Below, one piece after another: positions 6,342 through 13,100 of a DNA stretch of 13,100 bases (within the stretch, counting starts at the first letter, position 1; the number at the start of each line of letters is the position of its first letter). Source of the stretch: Pseudomonadota bacterium (GTDB lineage: Bacteria > Pseudomonadota > Gammaproteobacteria > Xanthomonadales > Xanthomonadaceae); the NCBI GenBank assembly GCA_023438325.1, contig JAEXRB010000367.1, positions 1 through 13,100 on the forward strand, in the 5' to 3' direction. The notes beneath the pieces are model-generated. The model was not told where the DNA came from, did not search any database, and saw only the letters and a list, made by a program, of their open reading frames with translations. The position numbers and the translations under genes were made by a program.

Positions 6342-7349
6342 ATGCCTTCGATTCCGCGTCGCCTCGCCCTCGGTCTTGCCCTGTCTCTGGGTATCTCCAC
6401 GTTTGCCGCGCAGGCCGCTGCGCCCGGTCAGCTCGAACCGCAGCAGCGCGAGGCATTTCTTGTCGAGGTGCAGGAGAAATTCGGCCTTGCACCGGAGACG
6501 GTCGCGCCACTGCTGGACAAGGCCAAGTATCAACAGAGCATCATCGATGCGATCACGCGCCCGGCCGAGGCCAAGCCGTGGAAGGATTACCGGCCGATCT
6601 TCCTGGGCAACGAACGCATTACCAAAGGCCGCGCCTTCCTGGAAACCCATCGCGCGGCATTGAGCCAGATTGAGGCCAATACCGGCGTGCCGGCAGCGAT
6701 CGTCGTCGCCATTCTGGGCGTTGAGACAAGCTACGGCGGCAACACCGGGCGCTACAAGGTGCTCGATGCGCTTTACACCCTCGGGTTCTTCCACGAACCG
6801 CGCGCCACGTTCTTCCGCGGCGAACTGGCGCAAGCATTCGCGCTGGCACAGGAGGAGTCGCTGGATCTGGCGACGATCACCGGCAGCTACGCTGGCGCCA
6901 TGGGCTGGGGCCAGTTCATTCCGTCCAGCTACCGTGCGTATTCGGTCGATGGCGATGCGGACGGCAGGCGCGACCTGTGGAACTCCTTGCCCGATGTGTT
7001 TGCATCGGTGGCCAATTATTTCAAGGCGCACAAATGGCAGGCCGGCGAGCCGGTGGCGGTGCCGGCGGTACGGGCCGAGGGTGCGGAGGATTTCAATCCC
7101 GGCTCGATGGAAGCGAAGTTCAGCTTGCTGGAACTGGCCGAAAAGGGCTATCGCCCGGCCGAGGCCATCGGTCACACCGTGCCGGCCACGTTGTTGACGC
7201 TGGAAGGCGTCAATGGTCCCGAATACTGGATCACGTTCAACAACTTCTACGTGATCTCCCGCTACAACCGCTCGCCCTTGTATTCGATGGCCGTGTTCCA
7301 TCTGGCTCAGGCCATCGTCGGCACCGACAGCGCCGCGCTGGAGCCGTGA
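6342..7349 (+). CDS. mltB: Lytic murein transglycosylase B (GH103)
   Basis: MltB cleaves the MurNAc-GlcNAc bond of peptidoglycan in the periplasm, leaving a 1,6-anhydro-MurNAc end. The product has 335 residues (E. coli 361). A signal peptide (about 1-25, ending AAQA) precedes the SLT_2-type domain. The catalytic glutamate is E128 in GVETSYGG; GAMGWGQFIPSSY (from residue 185), DGDADGRRDLWNS and ITFNNFYVISRYN are further family motifs. Unlike E. coli MltB there is no lipobox cysteine in the signal sequence, so the enzyme should be soluble in the periplasm. ATG 6342 gives the proper signal peptide, though no ribosome-binding site is visible (the upstream bases are pyrimidine-rich). Its stop codon overlaps the rlpA start, so the two are probably co-expressed. 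Confidence 0.95.
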   Translation: MPSIPRRLALGLALSLGISTFAAQAAAPGQLEPQQREAFLVEVQEKFGLAPETVAPLLDKAKYQQSIIDAITRPAEAKPWKDYRPIFLGNERITKGRAFLETHRAALSQIEANTGVPAAIVVAILGVETSYGGNTGRYKVLDALYTLGFFHEPRATFFRGELAQAFALAQEESLDLATITGSYAGAMGWGQFIPSSYRAYSVDGDADGRRDLWNSLPDVFASVANYFKAHKWQAGEPVAVPAVRAEGAEDFNPGSMEAKFSLLELAEKGYRPAEAIGHTVPATLLTLEGVNGPEYWITFNNFYVISRYNRSPLYSMAVFHLAQAIVGTDSAALEP

Positions 7350-8329
7350 GACCGTTCCTCGTCGTGCTGCTGGCCGTAGTGTTGACGGCCTGCGGCGGAA
7401 AGAAGACCAAGCCCGCAACACCGGAGATTCCCCGCTCCTCGCATGGCGCGTCGCAGCGGCCTGCGCCGGTGACGAGCGCGCGCCCGGACAAACCGGGTGA
7501 ATACACCGCCGGCGGCCTGTACAAGCCGGGCGTCCCCGATGGTGGCCCGCCGATCCCGCCGGATATCGGCCATCTGGTGGAGCCTGAACCCAGCGACGAA
7601 CCTCGCGCACGCTACGGCAACCGTTCGCCTTACACCGTGCTGGGCAAGGACTATCACGTCATGGATGACGCGCGCGGTTACGTGGCGCGGGGGATTTCTT
7701 CCTGGTACGGCACCAAGTTCCACGGCCGTGCTACATCGAGCCTTGAACCCTACGACATGTACCAGTTCACTGCGGCGCACAAATCGCTGCCGCTGCCTAC
7801 CCATGTGCGGGTCACGCATCTGGGCAACGGGCGCAGTGTGGTGGTGCGCGTGAATGATCGCGGTCCGTTTCACGAGGGGCGCCTGATCGATCTTTCCTAT
7901 GCCGCCGCCGTCAAGATCGGCATGCACATCGACGGCACCGCGCCGGTGGAAATCCGTGTGCTAAAGCCCGGAGAAACGCCTCCACCACCGCCTGCGGCAA
8001 TGTCCCGGGAGCAAGCCTGGGCAGCGGCGCGGGCCGGCATCGTGCCGACGACATCGCAGCCTGCCGCCATGCCGGCACCTGCCGCGCCGGTGTCGGGCAG
8101 GGTCTGGTTGCAGGTTGCCAGTTTCGGCGAGCCGGGCAATGCGCAACGCTTGGTGGAACGATTGGAATCGGCGCGCGTCGGTGCCACCTCAGTGCAGCGC
8201 GCGCAGGTCGGCGCGCGTACCGTGTACCGCGTGCGGCTGGGTCCGTTCGAGTCGGCAGAACGCAGTCGTTCCGCATCCGAACGCCTGCAGGGCCTGGGTT
8301 TGGGCGTGCCCACCTTGATCGCCGAGTGA
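7346..8329 (+). CDS. rlpA: RlpA: septal lytic transglycosylase lipoprotein, DPBB and SPOR domains
   Basis: RlpA is an outer-membrane lipoprotein that cuts glycan strands lacking stem peptides and helps daughter cells separate. The 327-residue product begins with a short lipoprotein signal ending in LTAC (lipidated C16). A proline-rich linker follows. The double-psi beta-barrel spans about residues 112-207: SSWYGTKFHGR, LEPYDMYQFTAAHK and VVVRVNDRGPF. E134, D137 and H145 have the spacing of the active-site residues of Pseudomonas aeruginosa RlpA (E120, D123, H131, as I recall). A C-terminal SPOR domain (about 250-327, VWLQVASFGEPGNA...YRVRLGPF) would bind denuded septal glycan. The GTG start overlaps the mltB TGA (GTGA), implying translational coupling. 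It is the only start placing the lipobox correctly. Confidence 0.95.
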   Translation: MRPFLVVLLAVVLTACGGKKTKPATPEIPRSSHGASQRPAPVTSARPDKPGEYTAGGLYKPGVPDGGPPIPPDIGHLVEPEPSDEPRARYGNRSPYTVLGKDYHVMDDARGYVARGISSWYGTKFHGRATSSLEPYDMYQFTAAHKSLPLPTHVRVTHLGNGRSVVVRVNDRGPFHEGRLIDLSYAAAVKIGMHIDGTAPVEIRVLKPGETPPPPPAAMSREQAWAAARAGIVPTTSQPAAMPAPAAPVSGRVWLQVASFGEPGNAQRLVERLESARVGATSVQRAQVGARTVYRVRLGPFESAERSRSASERLQGLGLGVPTLIAE

Positions 8330-8345
8330 ACCTGCGCCTGATAAT
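8315..8345 (+). promoter_or_regulatory. Possible promoter for dacC
   Basis: TTGATC (8315-8320), a 19-base spacer, then GATAAT (8340-8345). The -10 box is one base from TATAAT, but the spacer is long and the -35 box falls inside the end of rlpA. If used, dacC could be transcribed independently of mltB-rlpA. Confidence 0.3.
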
Positions 8346-8414
8346 GCGAACCTTTTTCGCCCGCGCCATTTCCAAGGGTGCGAGCCTATCGAACGACATG
8401 GAGTGTTTTCCGGT

Positions 8415-9641
8415 ATGAAAGCCTTGCCTAAATTGATGGCCGCGTTGTTGACGGCATCGCTTGCCCTGCCGCTGGCGGCGCAGGATGCCCCCGTCCAGCC
8501 CACGCCCAACCTGCCCACCCCGAATCTGCCCACGCCCAATGTCATCCCGGCTGTCACCCCTTCGCCGCCCTCGGTACAAGGCACGGCCTGGTTGTTGATC
8601 GACGAGGCCACCGGCCAGATCCTGGCATCGAGCAACGAAGACCTGCGCGTGGAACCGGCCAGCATCACCAAGGTCATGACCTCCTACGTGGTGGCAGCGG
8701 AACTGGCCGCCGGCAAGATCAGCAAGGACGATGAAGTCACCATCAGCGAGAACGCTTGGCGCGGCGGTGGTGGCGGCACCGACGGTTCCACCAGCTTCCT
8801 GCCGGTGAACTCCAAGGTGAAGCTGGGCGATCTCCTGCACGGCATGATCATCCAGTCCGGCAACGACGCCTCCATCGCGCTGGCCGAATACGTGGCCGGC
8901 AGCGAACCGGCATTCGCCGATCTCATGAATGCCTATGCGCAAAAGCTCGGCATGGCGGGCACGAACTACGTCAACTCGCACGGACTTTCCGCGCCCGAGC
9001 ACTACACCACTGCGCACGATGTCGCACGTCTGGCGCAGGCACTGATCCGCGATTTCCCCGAGGAATACGCGTATCACGCGGTCAAGGAATTCACCTTTAA
9101 CGGCATCCGCCAGTTCAACCGCAACTCGCTGCTGTGGAAAGACAGTGCCGTGGACGGCATCAAGACCGGACACCACTCCAAGGCAGGCTTCTGCCTGGTG
9201 GCATCGGCCAAACGCGGCGAGCAGCGCCTGATCAGCGTGGTGATGGGTTCCAGCAGCGAAAAGCAGCGCGCCGACGACAGCTACGCCTTGCTCAACTGGG
9301 GTTTCCGTTTCTTCGAGACGCACAAGGTCTACGACGCAGGCCAGACGGTCTCCGAGCCGAAGCTGTGGAAGGGCGAAGCCGAAACGCTCGCGCTGGGTCT
9401 GGATCAGCCCTTGCTGTTGACCGTACCGCGTGGCCGTTATGAGCAGGTCAAGGCCGAAATGGATCTCCCGCGCCAGCTCGTGGCGCCGTTCACCCGTGGC
9501 CAGCCCGTCGGCACGTTGCGCTTGTCACTGGATGGCAAGCCCGTGCTCGAACGCCCGCTGGTTGCGCTGGCCGATGCTCCGGAAGCCGGCTTCTTCAGCC
9601 GTATCAGCGATGGCTTCTGGCTGTGGTGGGAGTCGGATTGA
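8415..9641 (+). CDS. dacC: D-alanyl-D-alanine carboxypeptidase (PBP5/6 type)
   Basis: This low-molecular-weight penicillin-binding protein removes the terminal D-alanine from peptidoglycan pentapeptides in the periplasm, limiting cross-linking. The product has 408 residues (E. coli PBP5 403). A signal peptide (about 1-21) is followed by an unusual proline-rich linker, then the catalytic domain. The three penicillin-binding motifs are complete: SITK (S83, K86), SGN (S148-N150) and KTG (K250-G252). A C-terminal beta domain follows, and the last 17 residues (FFSRISDGFWLWWESD) form the amphipathic helix that anchors PBP5-type enzymes to the inner membrane. I chose ATG 8415 (GGAG at 8400-8403, a long spacing); GTG 8403 is an alternative adding four residues. 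It lies 85 bases after rlpA and its stop is only four bases from the end of the converging oxygenase gene. dacA is an equally valid symbol. Confidence 0.93.
   Translation: MKALPKLMAALLTASLALPLAAQDAPVQPTPNLPTPNLPTPNVIPAVTPSPPSVQGTAWLLIDEATGQILASSNEDLRVEPASITKVMTSYVVAAELAAGKISKDDEVTISENAWRGGGGGTDGSTSFLPVNSKVKLGDLLHGMIIQSGNDASIALAEYVAGSEPAFADLMNAYAQKLGMAGTNYVNSHGLSAPEHYTTAHDVARLAQALIRDFPEEYAYHAVKEFTFNGIRQFNRNSLLWKDSAVDGIKTGHHSKAGFCLVASAKRGEQRLISVVMGSSSEKQRADDSYALLNWGFRFFETHKVYDAGQTVSEPKLWKGEAETLALGLDQPLLLTVPRGRYEQVKAEMDLPRQLVAPFTRGQPVGTLRLSLDGKPVLERPLVALADAPEAGFFSRISDGFWLWWESD
8499..8543 (+). repeat. Three 15-base tandem repeats encoding PTPNL in dacC
   Basis: Units at 8499-8513, 8514-8528 and 8529-8543 encode PTPNL, PTPNL and PTPNV. 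They differ mainly at third codon positions, so the repetition is kept at the protein level. They form a Pro-Thr-Asn linker between the signal peptide and the carboxypeptidase domain. Confidence 0.85.
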
Positions 9642-9645
9642 GTCA

Positions 9646-10335
9646 CTAGCCCGACGGGAACAGTTGCTCGGCACGCTGGAACAAAATCCAGCTGGTGGCG
9701 ATGTATTTGTCGCCGCCCAGCGGGCGATTGCCGCGATGGGTGTGGGTGAACGCCGCCGGGGCGAGCAGCAGGCTGCCGGTGCGCGGCGTGACCTTGCGGT
9801 TTTGGTAGAGGAACTCGGTCTCGCCTTCGGAGAATCCGTCGTTGAGGTAGAGCGTCCAAAGCAGATGGCGGTGCAACGTTTCGCAGCCCGGATCGCGCGG
9901 GAACAACTCGCAATGCCAGTACGGGTAGCCGCCCTGATCGGCGGTGTAGCGTTGCAGGTTGATCGCGCCGGGGCGAAGCACGTTTTGCACCATGCTGGTG
10001 AGCGTGGCTTCGTCCATGTGCGTGATGTCCTGCGCGTCCAGTCTGCGCGGCGGATTGCCGTACTGAAGCATCAGCGGAGCGATCATCATGTATGGATAGC
10101 GACGCAAGTAGGCCACTGTCGCGCGCAATGCCGCGCCCATCAGCAGGTTCTGCACGTCCTCCCAGTGCGCCTTGCCTTCGAGCAGGATGTCGCGGCTGTC
10201 CTTCAGTTTCGGGAACAGCCCCGAGCCGACCCGCCCCGGCGCCGCGCTGCCATCGCCCTCAAAACGCGCCACGATGGCGGCGCAGTCCTGCGGCGAAACG
10301 GCGTTGTCGTGGATTTCGATGAAGTCGGTGGACAT
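9646..10335 (-). CDS. 2-oxoglutarate/Fe(II)-dependent oxygenase, prolyl 4-hydroxylase-like
   Basis: The 229-residue cytoplasmic protein (no signal peptide) carries the double-stranded beta-helix signature near its C-terminus. HCE (H141, E143) would be the first two iron ligands. H200, in FTHTHRGNRPL, would be the third, and K210, in GGDKYIATSW, the 2-oxoglutarate-binding lysine. The H-to-K spacing of ten residues and the GxKxxATxW pattern match the prolyl 4-hydroxylase alpha-subunit type. LLWTLYLNDGF...GETEFLY is the typical strand between the ligands. An HxE in place of the usual HxD is uncommon but known in AsnO, VioC and clavaminate synthase. Substrate cannot be told: free amino acid, peptide or protein are all possible. 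The start at 10335 places FIEIHDNAVS near the N-terminus; upstream codons lack family-like sequence. It converges on dacC with four bases between them and diverges from the next gene. Confidence 0.8.
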   Translation of the reverse strand: MSTDFIEIHDNAVSPQDCAAIVARFEGDGSAAPGRVGSGLFPKLKDSRDILLEGKAHWEDVQNLLMGAALRATVAYLRRYPYMMIAPLMLQYGNPPRRLDAQDITHMDEATLTSMVQNVLRPGAINLQRYTADQGGYPYWHCELFPRDPGCETLHRHLLWTLYLNDGFSEGETEFLYQNRKVTPRTGSLLLAPAAFTHTHRGNRPLGGDKYIATSWILFQRAEQLFPSG

Positions 10336-10363
10336 GGCGGCGGTGCGCGGGGAAAACGGCGAG

Positions 10364-10392
10364 CTTATCAGCCTGTGCATGGCAGGCTGCAA
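10364..10392 (-). promoter_or_regulatory. Candidate promoter with embedded dyad upstream of the oxygenase gene
   Basis: On the minus strand: TTGCAG (10387-10392), a 17-base spacer, then GATAAG (10364-10369), ending 28 bases before the start codon. The region between and overlapping these boxes is a perfect 7-7-7 dyad, CAGCCTG (10369-10375) and CAGGCTG (10383-10389), which could be an operator. The box matches are modest (3/6 and 4/6). Confidence 0.35.
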
Positions 10393-10468
10393 CGGCGCCC
10401 TGCGTCGTCCGATGGCCGTCAGGTCGTGGGAAAATGACAGGTCACGTACCTCGTTTCCCGATGGCTTC

Positions 10469-12658
10469 ATGTCCCAGCCTGCCGAAAATCGCCGCGTCTT
10501 TTCCCTGTCCGGCGCACTGATCGTGGTGTCCGCCCTGCTGTTCTGCGGGGTGGTGGTCTGGCATCTGGTCACGGTGGGACCGTTCGCGTGGCACTTCAGC
10601 CAGCCATCGTTCCGGCATCCCCTGATCGAGGCGCTGATCCTCTTTTCGCTGCTGGCCAGCGGTCTTGCGATGGAGCGGCTGCCCCGATGGCTGCGCATGG
10701 CGCTGATCGCGGTGCCATCGATGCTGTACCTGCGCCACCACTATGTGGATCTGGTCGCCGTGGTGGTGCTGCTCTATGTCGAGGGCCTGCTGGCGCTCGG
10801 GGCCGTGGTGCTGCGCCTTTGCGGGGAACGTTCCCGGCCGGACGATGCCTGGCTGCGGGCGCTCATCGCCGGCGTGGCGCTGATGTCGGTGTGGCTCTGG
10901 GGCTGGCAATGGGTGGGCTGGGGCCTGCCGCGCGAGCAGCGCCTGCTGGCGTTTGCCGTGCTGTTGCCGCTTGTCCTGATGCGCTGGCGTGCCCTGCACA
11001 GCGTGGCGCTGGTACGTGCGGCGTGGCATCTGCCGGCGCGTGCTTCAAGGCTCTGGGCGGCGGTCATCGCGGCTTCGCTGATGCTGCTGCTGGCGCACAC
11101 CAACACCACGTTCGAGTTCGATTCCTCCTGGTATGGCCTGCGCCCGGATCGCGTGCTCGTCGGCGAGCGGTCGGTGTTCGATTTCCTCGGCCTGACGACC
11201 CCGGTCTATTACTTCCCCAAACTTTACGAAGTGCTGCTGCTGCCGCTTCATGCGATGCGGGAGAACAGCGTCATCCTCGGGATGGCGATCGCCTTCGGTG
11301 GCGCCCTGGCGCATCTGGCCTACGCCATGCTGCGTCGCCTCGGGAACGATCAGACCCTTGCGCTGGCGGGCGCGGCGATGATCCTCAGCGTTCCCGCGCT
11401 GGCCAATGCCACGCTGACGGCCAAGCCGGACGTGTTCACGGCGCTGATGGTGGTCGCGATGATCTGGTTCGGATGGAATCTGGCGTCCGACCACCGGCGC
11501 TGGGACCTGGCGTGGGTGTTCAGTTGCGCCGGGCTGGCGGTGTCCTCGAAGTTGCTGGCGCTTTCCTATGTGGGCATCGGGGGCATCGTGTGCCTGATGG
11601 CGGCGGTCATCGCATGGCGTGCGCCGCGCTCAGTGTCCTCGCCGGCCGGCGCGGCACCGTGGGTGCTGGCGGCCTGCGCGCTGGTGGGGTTCCTGGTCTG
11701 CCTGCGGACGTATCTGCTCACGGGCGTGCCCACGGTCGGGCCCGACCCGCTGGTCAGGTTGTGGAACCTGCTGGGCATGGAGCTTCGCCTGCCGGCCGGG
11801 ACACTGATCTGGATGAGTCCCCAGGACTGGGCGCGCCTGCCTGAGATCTACTGGGGCTGGCTGGCGTCGCCGAGCCTGTTCAGCCATATCCAGATCACCT
11901 GGGCGAGCAATGTCTGGCTCTGGCTGGGCGTGATCGCACTGCTGCTGCCGCGCACCCGCCTTGCAACCGCCGCCCCGCGCTGGCTGCTCTGGGCCTTGCC
12001 CCTGACGGGTCTGGGCATGTTGACCTTCATCGGCTTCACCAACCGGGGCGGGGATGGCAATTACTTCATCGTGCCGATGGTGCTGGCCATCGTCGTGACG
12101 CTGGATGTCGCGGCCAGGCGCTGCGCGGCGCCTGCCCGCCGCAACGCCCTGTTCATCGGGTTGGCCGCGTTCACGCTGTTCCATACCGCGTATGCCCTGG
12201 CGAGCGCGTCATGGAGCGGCGGCATTCGTCCCTTTGCGTGGGAGTTGGGGCGCAGTCCGCGCGACACGCCCAAGGTGGATCGCGGGTATCTGGATCAGGC
12301 GCATCTGCTGGGTGTCCAGACATGGCTGCGCAGCCAGCCGCGCCCGCTGCGCATCGTGGGCGACCTTCCCCATGCGGCCGGCATGCGGCTGGCGGCGCGC
12401 TATGAAGATTTCGGTTCGATTTACTTCTCCCTTTTCGACCGTCCCGAGCCGTTTACCGAACTTCTGGCCTGTGGTCAGATCGAGGCGGGGCTGGTGCCGC
12501 TGGGAGAGCACGAACCATCGAAATCCCGGAAGGTGCAGGAAACGATGGACCTGTTCGCCGCATTGCCCGACAGCCGCGATCTGTATCGCGATGCACACTG
12601 GCGTCTGGTGGACCTGGAAGGCGTGTTCGCGCCGTGCCGGCATACCACGACCCATTGA
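10469..12658 (+). CDS. Polytopic membrane protein resembling a GT-C (GT39-like) glycosyltransferase
   Basis: The 729-residue protein has roughly 12 or more hydrophobic helices through about residue 580, then a soluble C-terminal domain (about 590-729) probably outside the inner membrane. GT-C enzymes of this shape move a sugar from a polyprenyl-phosphate donor to an acceptor in the periplasm. Supporting features: an acidic first long loop FEFDSSWYGLRPDR (215-228, D218 in the place of the catalytic acidic residue), AKPDVFTALMVVAMIWFGWN (from 318) and AGLAVSSKLLALSY (354-367), the order seen in GT39/ArnT-like proteins. I could not confirm a full family signature, so acceptor and sugar are unknown. 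ATG 10469 is chosen because it starts just before the first helix; the frame is open to 10172, but that part lies antisense to the oxygenase gene. No good ribosome-binding site is seen. The SGNH-like gene follows after 42 bases. Confidence 0.75.
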   Translation: MSQPAENRRVFSLSGALIVVSALLFCGVVVWHLVTVGPFAWHFSQPSFRHPLIEALILFSLLASGLAMERLPRWLRMALIAVPSMLYLRHHYVDLVAVVVLLYVEGLLALGAVVLRLCGERSRPDDAWLRALIAGVALMSVWLWGWQWVGWGLPREQRLLAFAVLLPLVLMRWRALHSVALVRAAWHLPARASRLWAAVIAASLMLLLAHTNTTFEFDSSWYGLRPDRVLVGERSVFDFLGLTTPVYYFPKLYEVLLLPLHAMRENSVILGMAIAFGGALAHLAYAMLRRLGNDQTLALAGAAMILSVPALANATLTAKPDVFTALMVVAMIWFGWNLASDHRRWDLAWVFSCAGLAVSSKLLALSYVGIGGIVCLMAAVIAWRAPRSVSSPAGAAPWVLAACALVGFLVCLRTYLLTGVPTVGPDPLVRLWNLLGMELRLPAGTLIWMSPQDWARLPEIYWGWLASPSLFSHIQITWASNVWLWLGVIALLLPRTRLATAAPRWLLWALPLTGLGMLTFIGFTNRGGDGNYFIVPMVLAIVVTLDVAARRCAAPARRNALFIGLAAFTLFHTAYALASASWSGGIRPFAWELGRSPRDTPKVDRGYLDQAHLLGVQTWLRSQPRPLRIVGDLPHAAGMRLAARYEDFGSIYFSLFDRPEPFTELLACGQIEAGLVPLGEHEPSKSRKVQETMDLFAALPDSRDLYRDAHWRLVDLEGVFAPCRHTTTH

Positions 12659-12665
12659 GCGCTGC

Positions 12666-12671
12666 GATAAT
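12666..12671 (+). promoter_or_regulatory. Possible -10 element before the SGNH-like gene
   Basis: GATAAT stands 29 bases before the ATG at 12701 in the short gap after the preceding gene, and resembles the boxes noted before dacC and the oxygenase gene. No convincing -35 box is found, so read-through from the preceding gene is equally possible. Confidence 0.2.
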
Positions 12672-12700
12672 CGCCGCCCGGATACTCCAGAAGCCGCTGC

Positions 12701-13100
12701 ATGCCGCCCTTCGATCGCCCTTCCATAGCCTGGAAACGCCTGCACTATCCCGTGATCCTGGCCGTGGCGGTGCTGTTGGCCTGGTTCCTGATCCAGTCGC
12801 TGGTTTACCGTTCGGGCGCGTACTACCGCTTTCTGGCGGAGCCGGATTCCAACACCGGCGCGGCGGTGTTGCGGCCGTTGCTGGCGCAGCGCGAGGCGAG
12901 CCGGACGCCGCCGACGGCACTGGTGTTTGGCGATTCGCGCATCACCGAGGGATTTTCGCCCGCTTCGGCGAAGGCTGCGGCGCCGGCGATGAATTTCGTC
13001 AACGTGGCAGTGCCCGGCAGCACGGCGCGAACCTGGTTCTACCTGTTGCGCAAGATGCAGCGCGACGGCACGCCTTTCGATGTGGTGGTGATAGGACTGT
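12701..13100 (+). CDS. Membrane-anchored SGNH/GDSL-hydrolase-like protein, 3' end outside the window
   Basis: The first 133 codons are present and the frame is open at the window end. A basic N-terminus (RPSIAWKR) is followed by one membrane helix (about residues 16-36), so the rest should lie in the periplasm. ALVFGDSRITEGFSP (74-88) looks like block I of the SGNH hydrolase fold with S79 as the candidate nucleophile. NVAVPGS (101-107) sits where the block II glycine is expected, and FDVVVIGL is the following buried strand. Such anchored proteins (AlgX/AlgJ, DltD and PatB type) often act in O-acetylation or deacetylation of exported glycans, commonly next to an MBOAT acyltransferase. The preceding GT-C-like gene agrees with a surface-glycan role, but this is inference. 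ATG 12701 is the first start before the helix; the ribosome-binding site is poor. Confidence 0.75.
   Translation, partial: MPPFDRPSIAWKRLHYPVILAVAVLLAWFLIQSLVYRSGAYYRFLAEPDSNTGAAVLRPLLAQREASRTPPTALVFGDSRITEGFSPASAKAAAPAMNFVNVAVPGSTARTWFYLLRKMQRDGTPFDVVVIGL

Noticed and set aside
6183..7610. A 475-codon antisense frame over mltB and the start of rlpA
   Set aside because: It spans two well-supported genes on the other strand, is Arg/Ala/Gly-rich without family motifs, and has no start signal.
7911..9323. A 470-codon antisense frame over rlpA and dacC
   Set aside because: Shadow of two genes with complete catalytic motifs; no independent evidence of coding.
9632..9656. Weak hairpin (GTCGG and CCGAC, 14-base loop) between dacC and the oxygenase gene
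   Set aside because: A five-pair stem with a long loop and no T-tract on either strand; too weak to call a terminator for the convergent pair.
10172..10468. N-terminal extension of the GT-C-like protein
   Set aside because: The frame is open, but it lies antisense to the oxygenase gene and across the divergent promoter region. Its sequence is not membrane-like and the first helix starts just after ATG 10469.
1..13100. CRISPR arrays, tRNA/rRNA genes, insertion sequences, integrases, toxin-antitoxin or defence genes
   Set aside because: I looked for direct repeats with regular spacing, terminal inverted repeats, transposase motifs and RNA-gene consensus sequences and found none.

Overview
The window is GC-rich chromosomal DNA that looks like a gammaproteobacterium of the Xanthomonadales/Lysobacterales, probably near Rhodanobacteraceae or Xanthomonadaceae. 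This rests on protein similarity as I recognise it: the ClpB N-terminus, the RluD-PgeF pair and the MltB-RlpA-DacC cluster. It is inference, since no database search was possible. Nothing suggests a plasmid, phage, insertion sequence or CRISPR array, and I see no tRNA or rRNA gene.

Layout. (1) At 62-1784, rluD and pgeF overlap by 8 bases and run rightward to a symmetrical terminator (1838-1869). That terminator is shared with a converging gene for a secreted CsgG-family protein (1889-3064, minus). (2) At 3065-3334 lies a divergent regulatory region. It carries a very good heat-shock (sigma-32) promoter facing clpB and a weaker look-alike facing the CsgG-family gene; their -35 boxes form a 9-base inverted repeat. 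(3) clpB fills 3335-5929. It has an internal GTG with a strong ribosome-binding site at codon 149, the place where a short ClpB form starts in E. coli. A GC-rich hairpin follows. (4) At 6031-9641 are a 77-residue membrane protein and three peptidoglycan genes: mltB, rlpA (4-base overlap with mltB) and dacC. (5) At 9646-10335, in reverse, is a 2-oxoglutarate/Fe(II) oxygenase of the prolyl-hydroxylase type with an HxE iron-binding motif. (6) From 10469 to the right edge are a 729-residue polytopic protein resembling GT-C glycosyltransferases and a membrane-anchored SGNH-hydrolase-like protein cut off by the window end.

Most genes serve the cell envelope. PgeF guards peptidoglycan precursor quality, MltB and RlpA cut glycan strands, DacC trims stem peptides, and the last two genes may modify a surface glycan. 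RluD (ribosome maturation) and ClpB (protein disaggregation) are housekeeping genes.

The left 9.6 kb is mostly ordinary core genome. The least understood parts are the cysteine-free CsgG-family protein beside a heat-shock promoter and the oxygenase/GT-C/SGNH segment after dacC. I do not see convincing evidence of a wholly new system.
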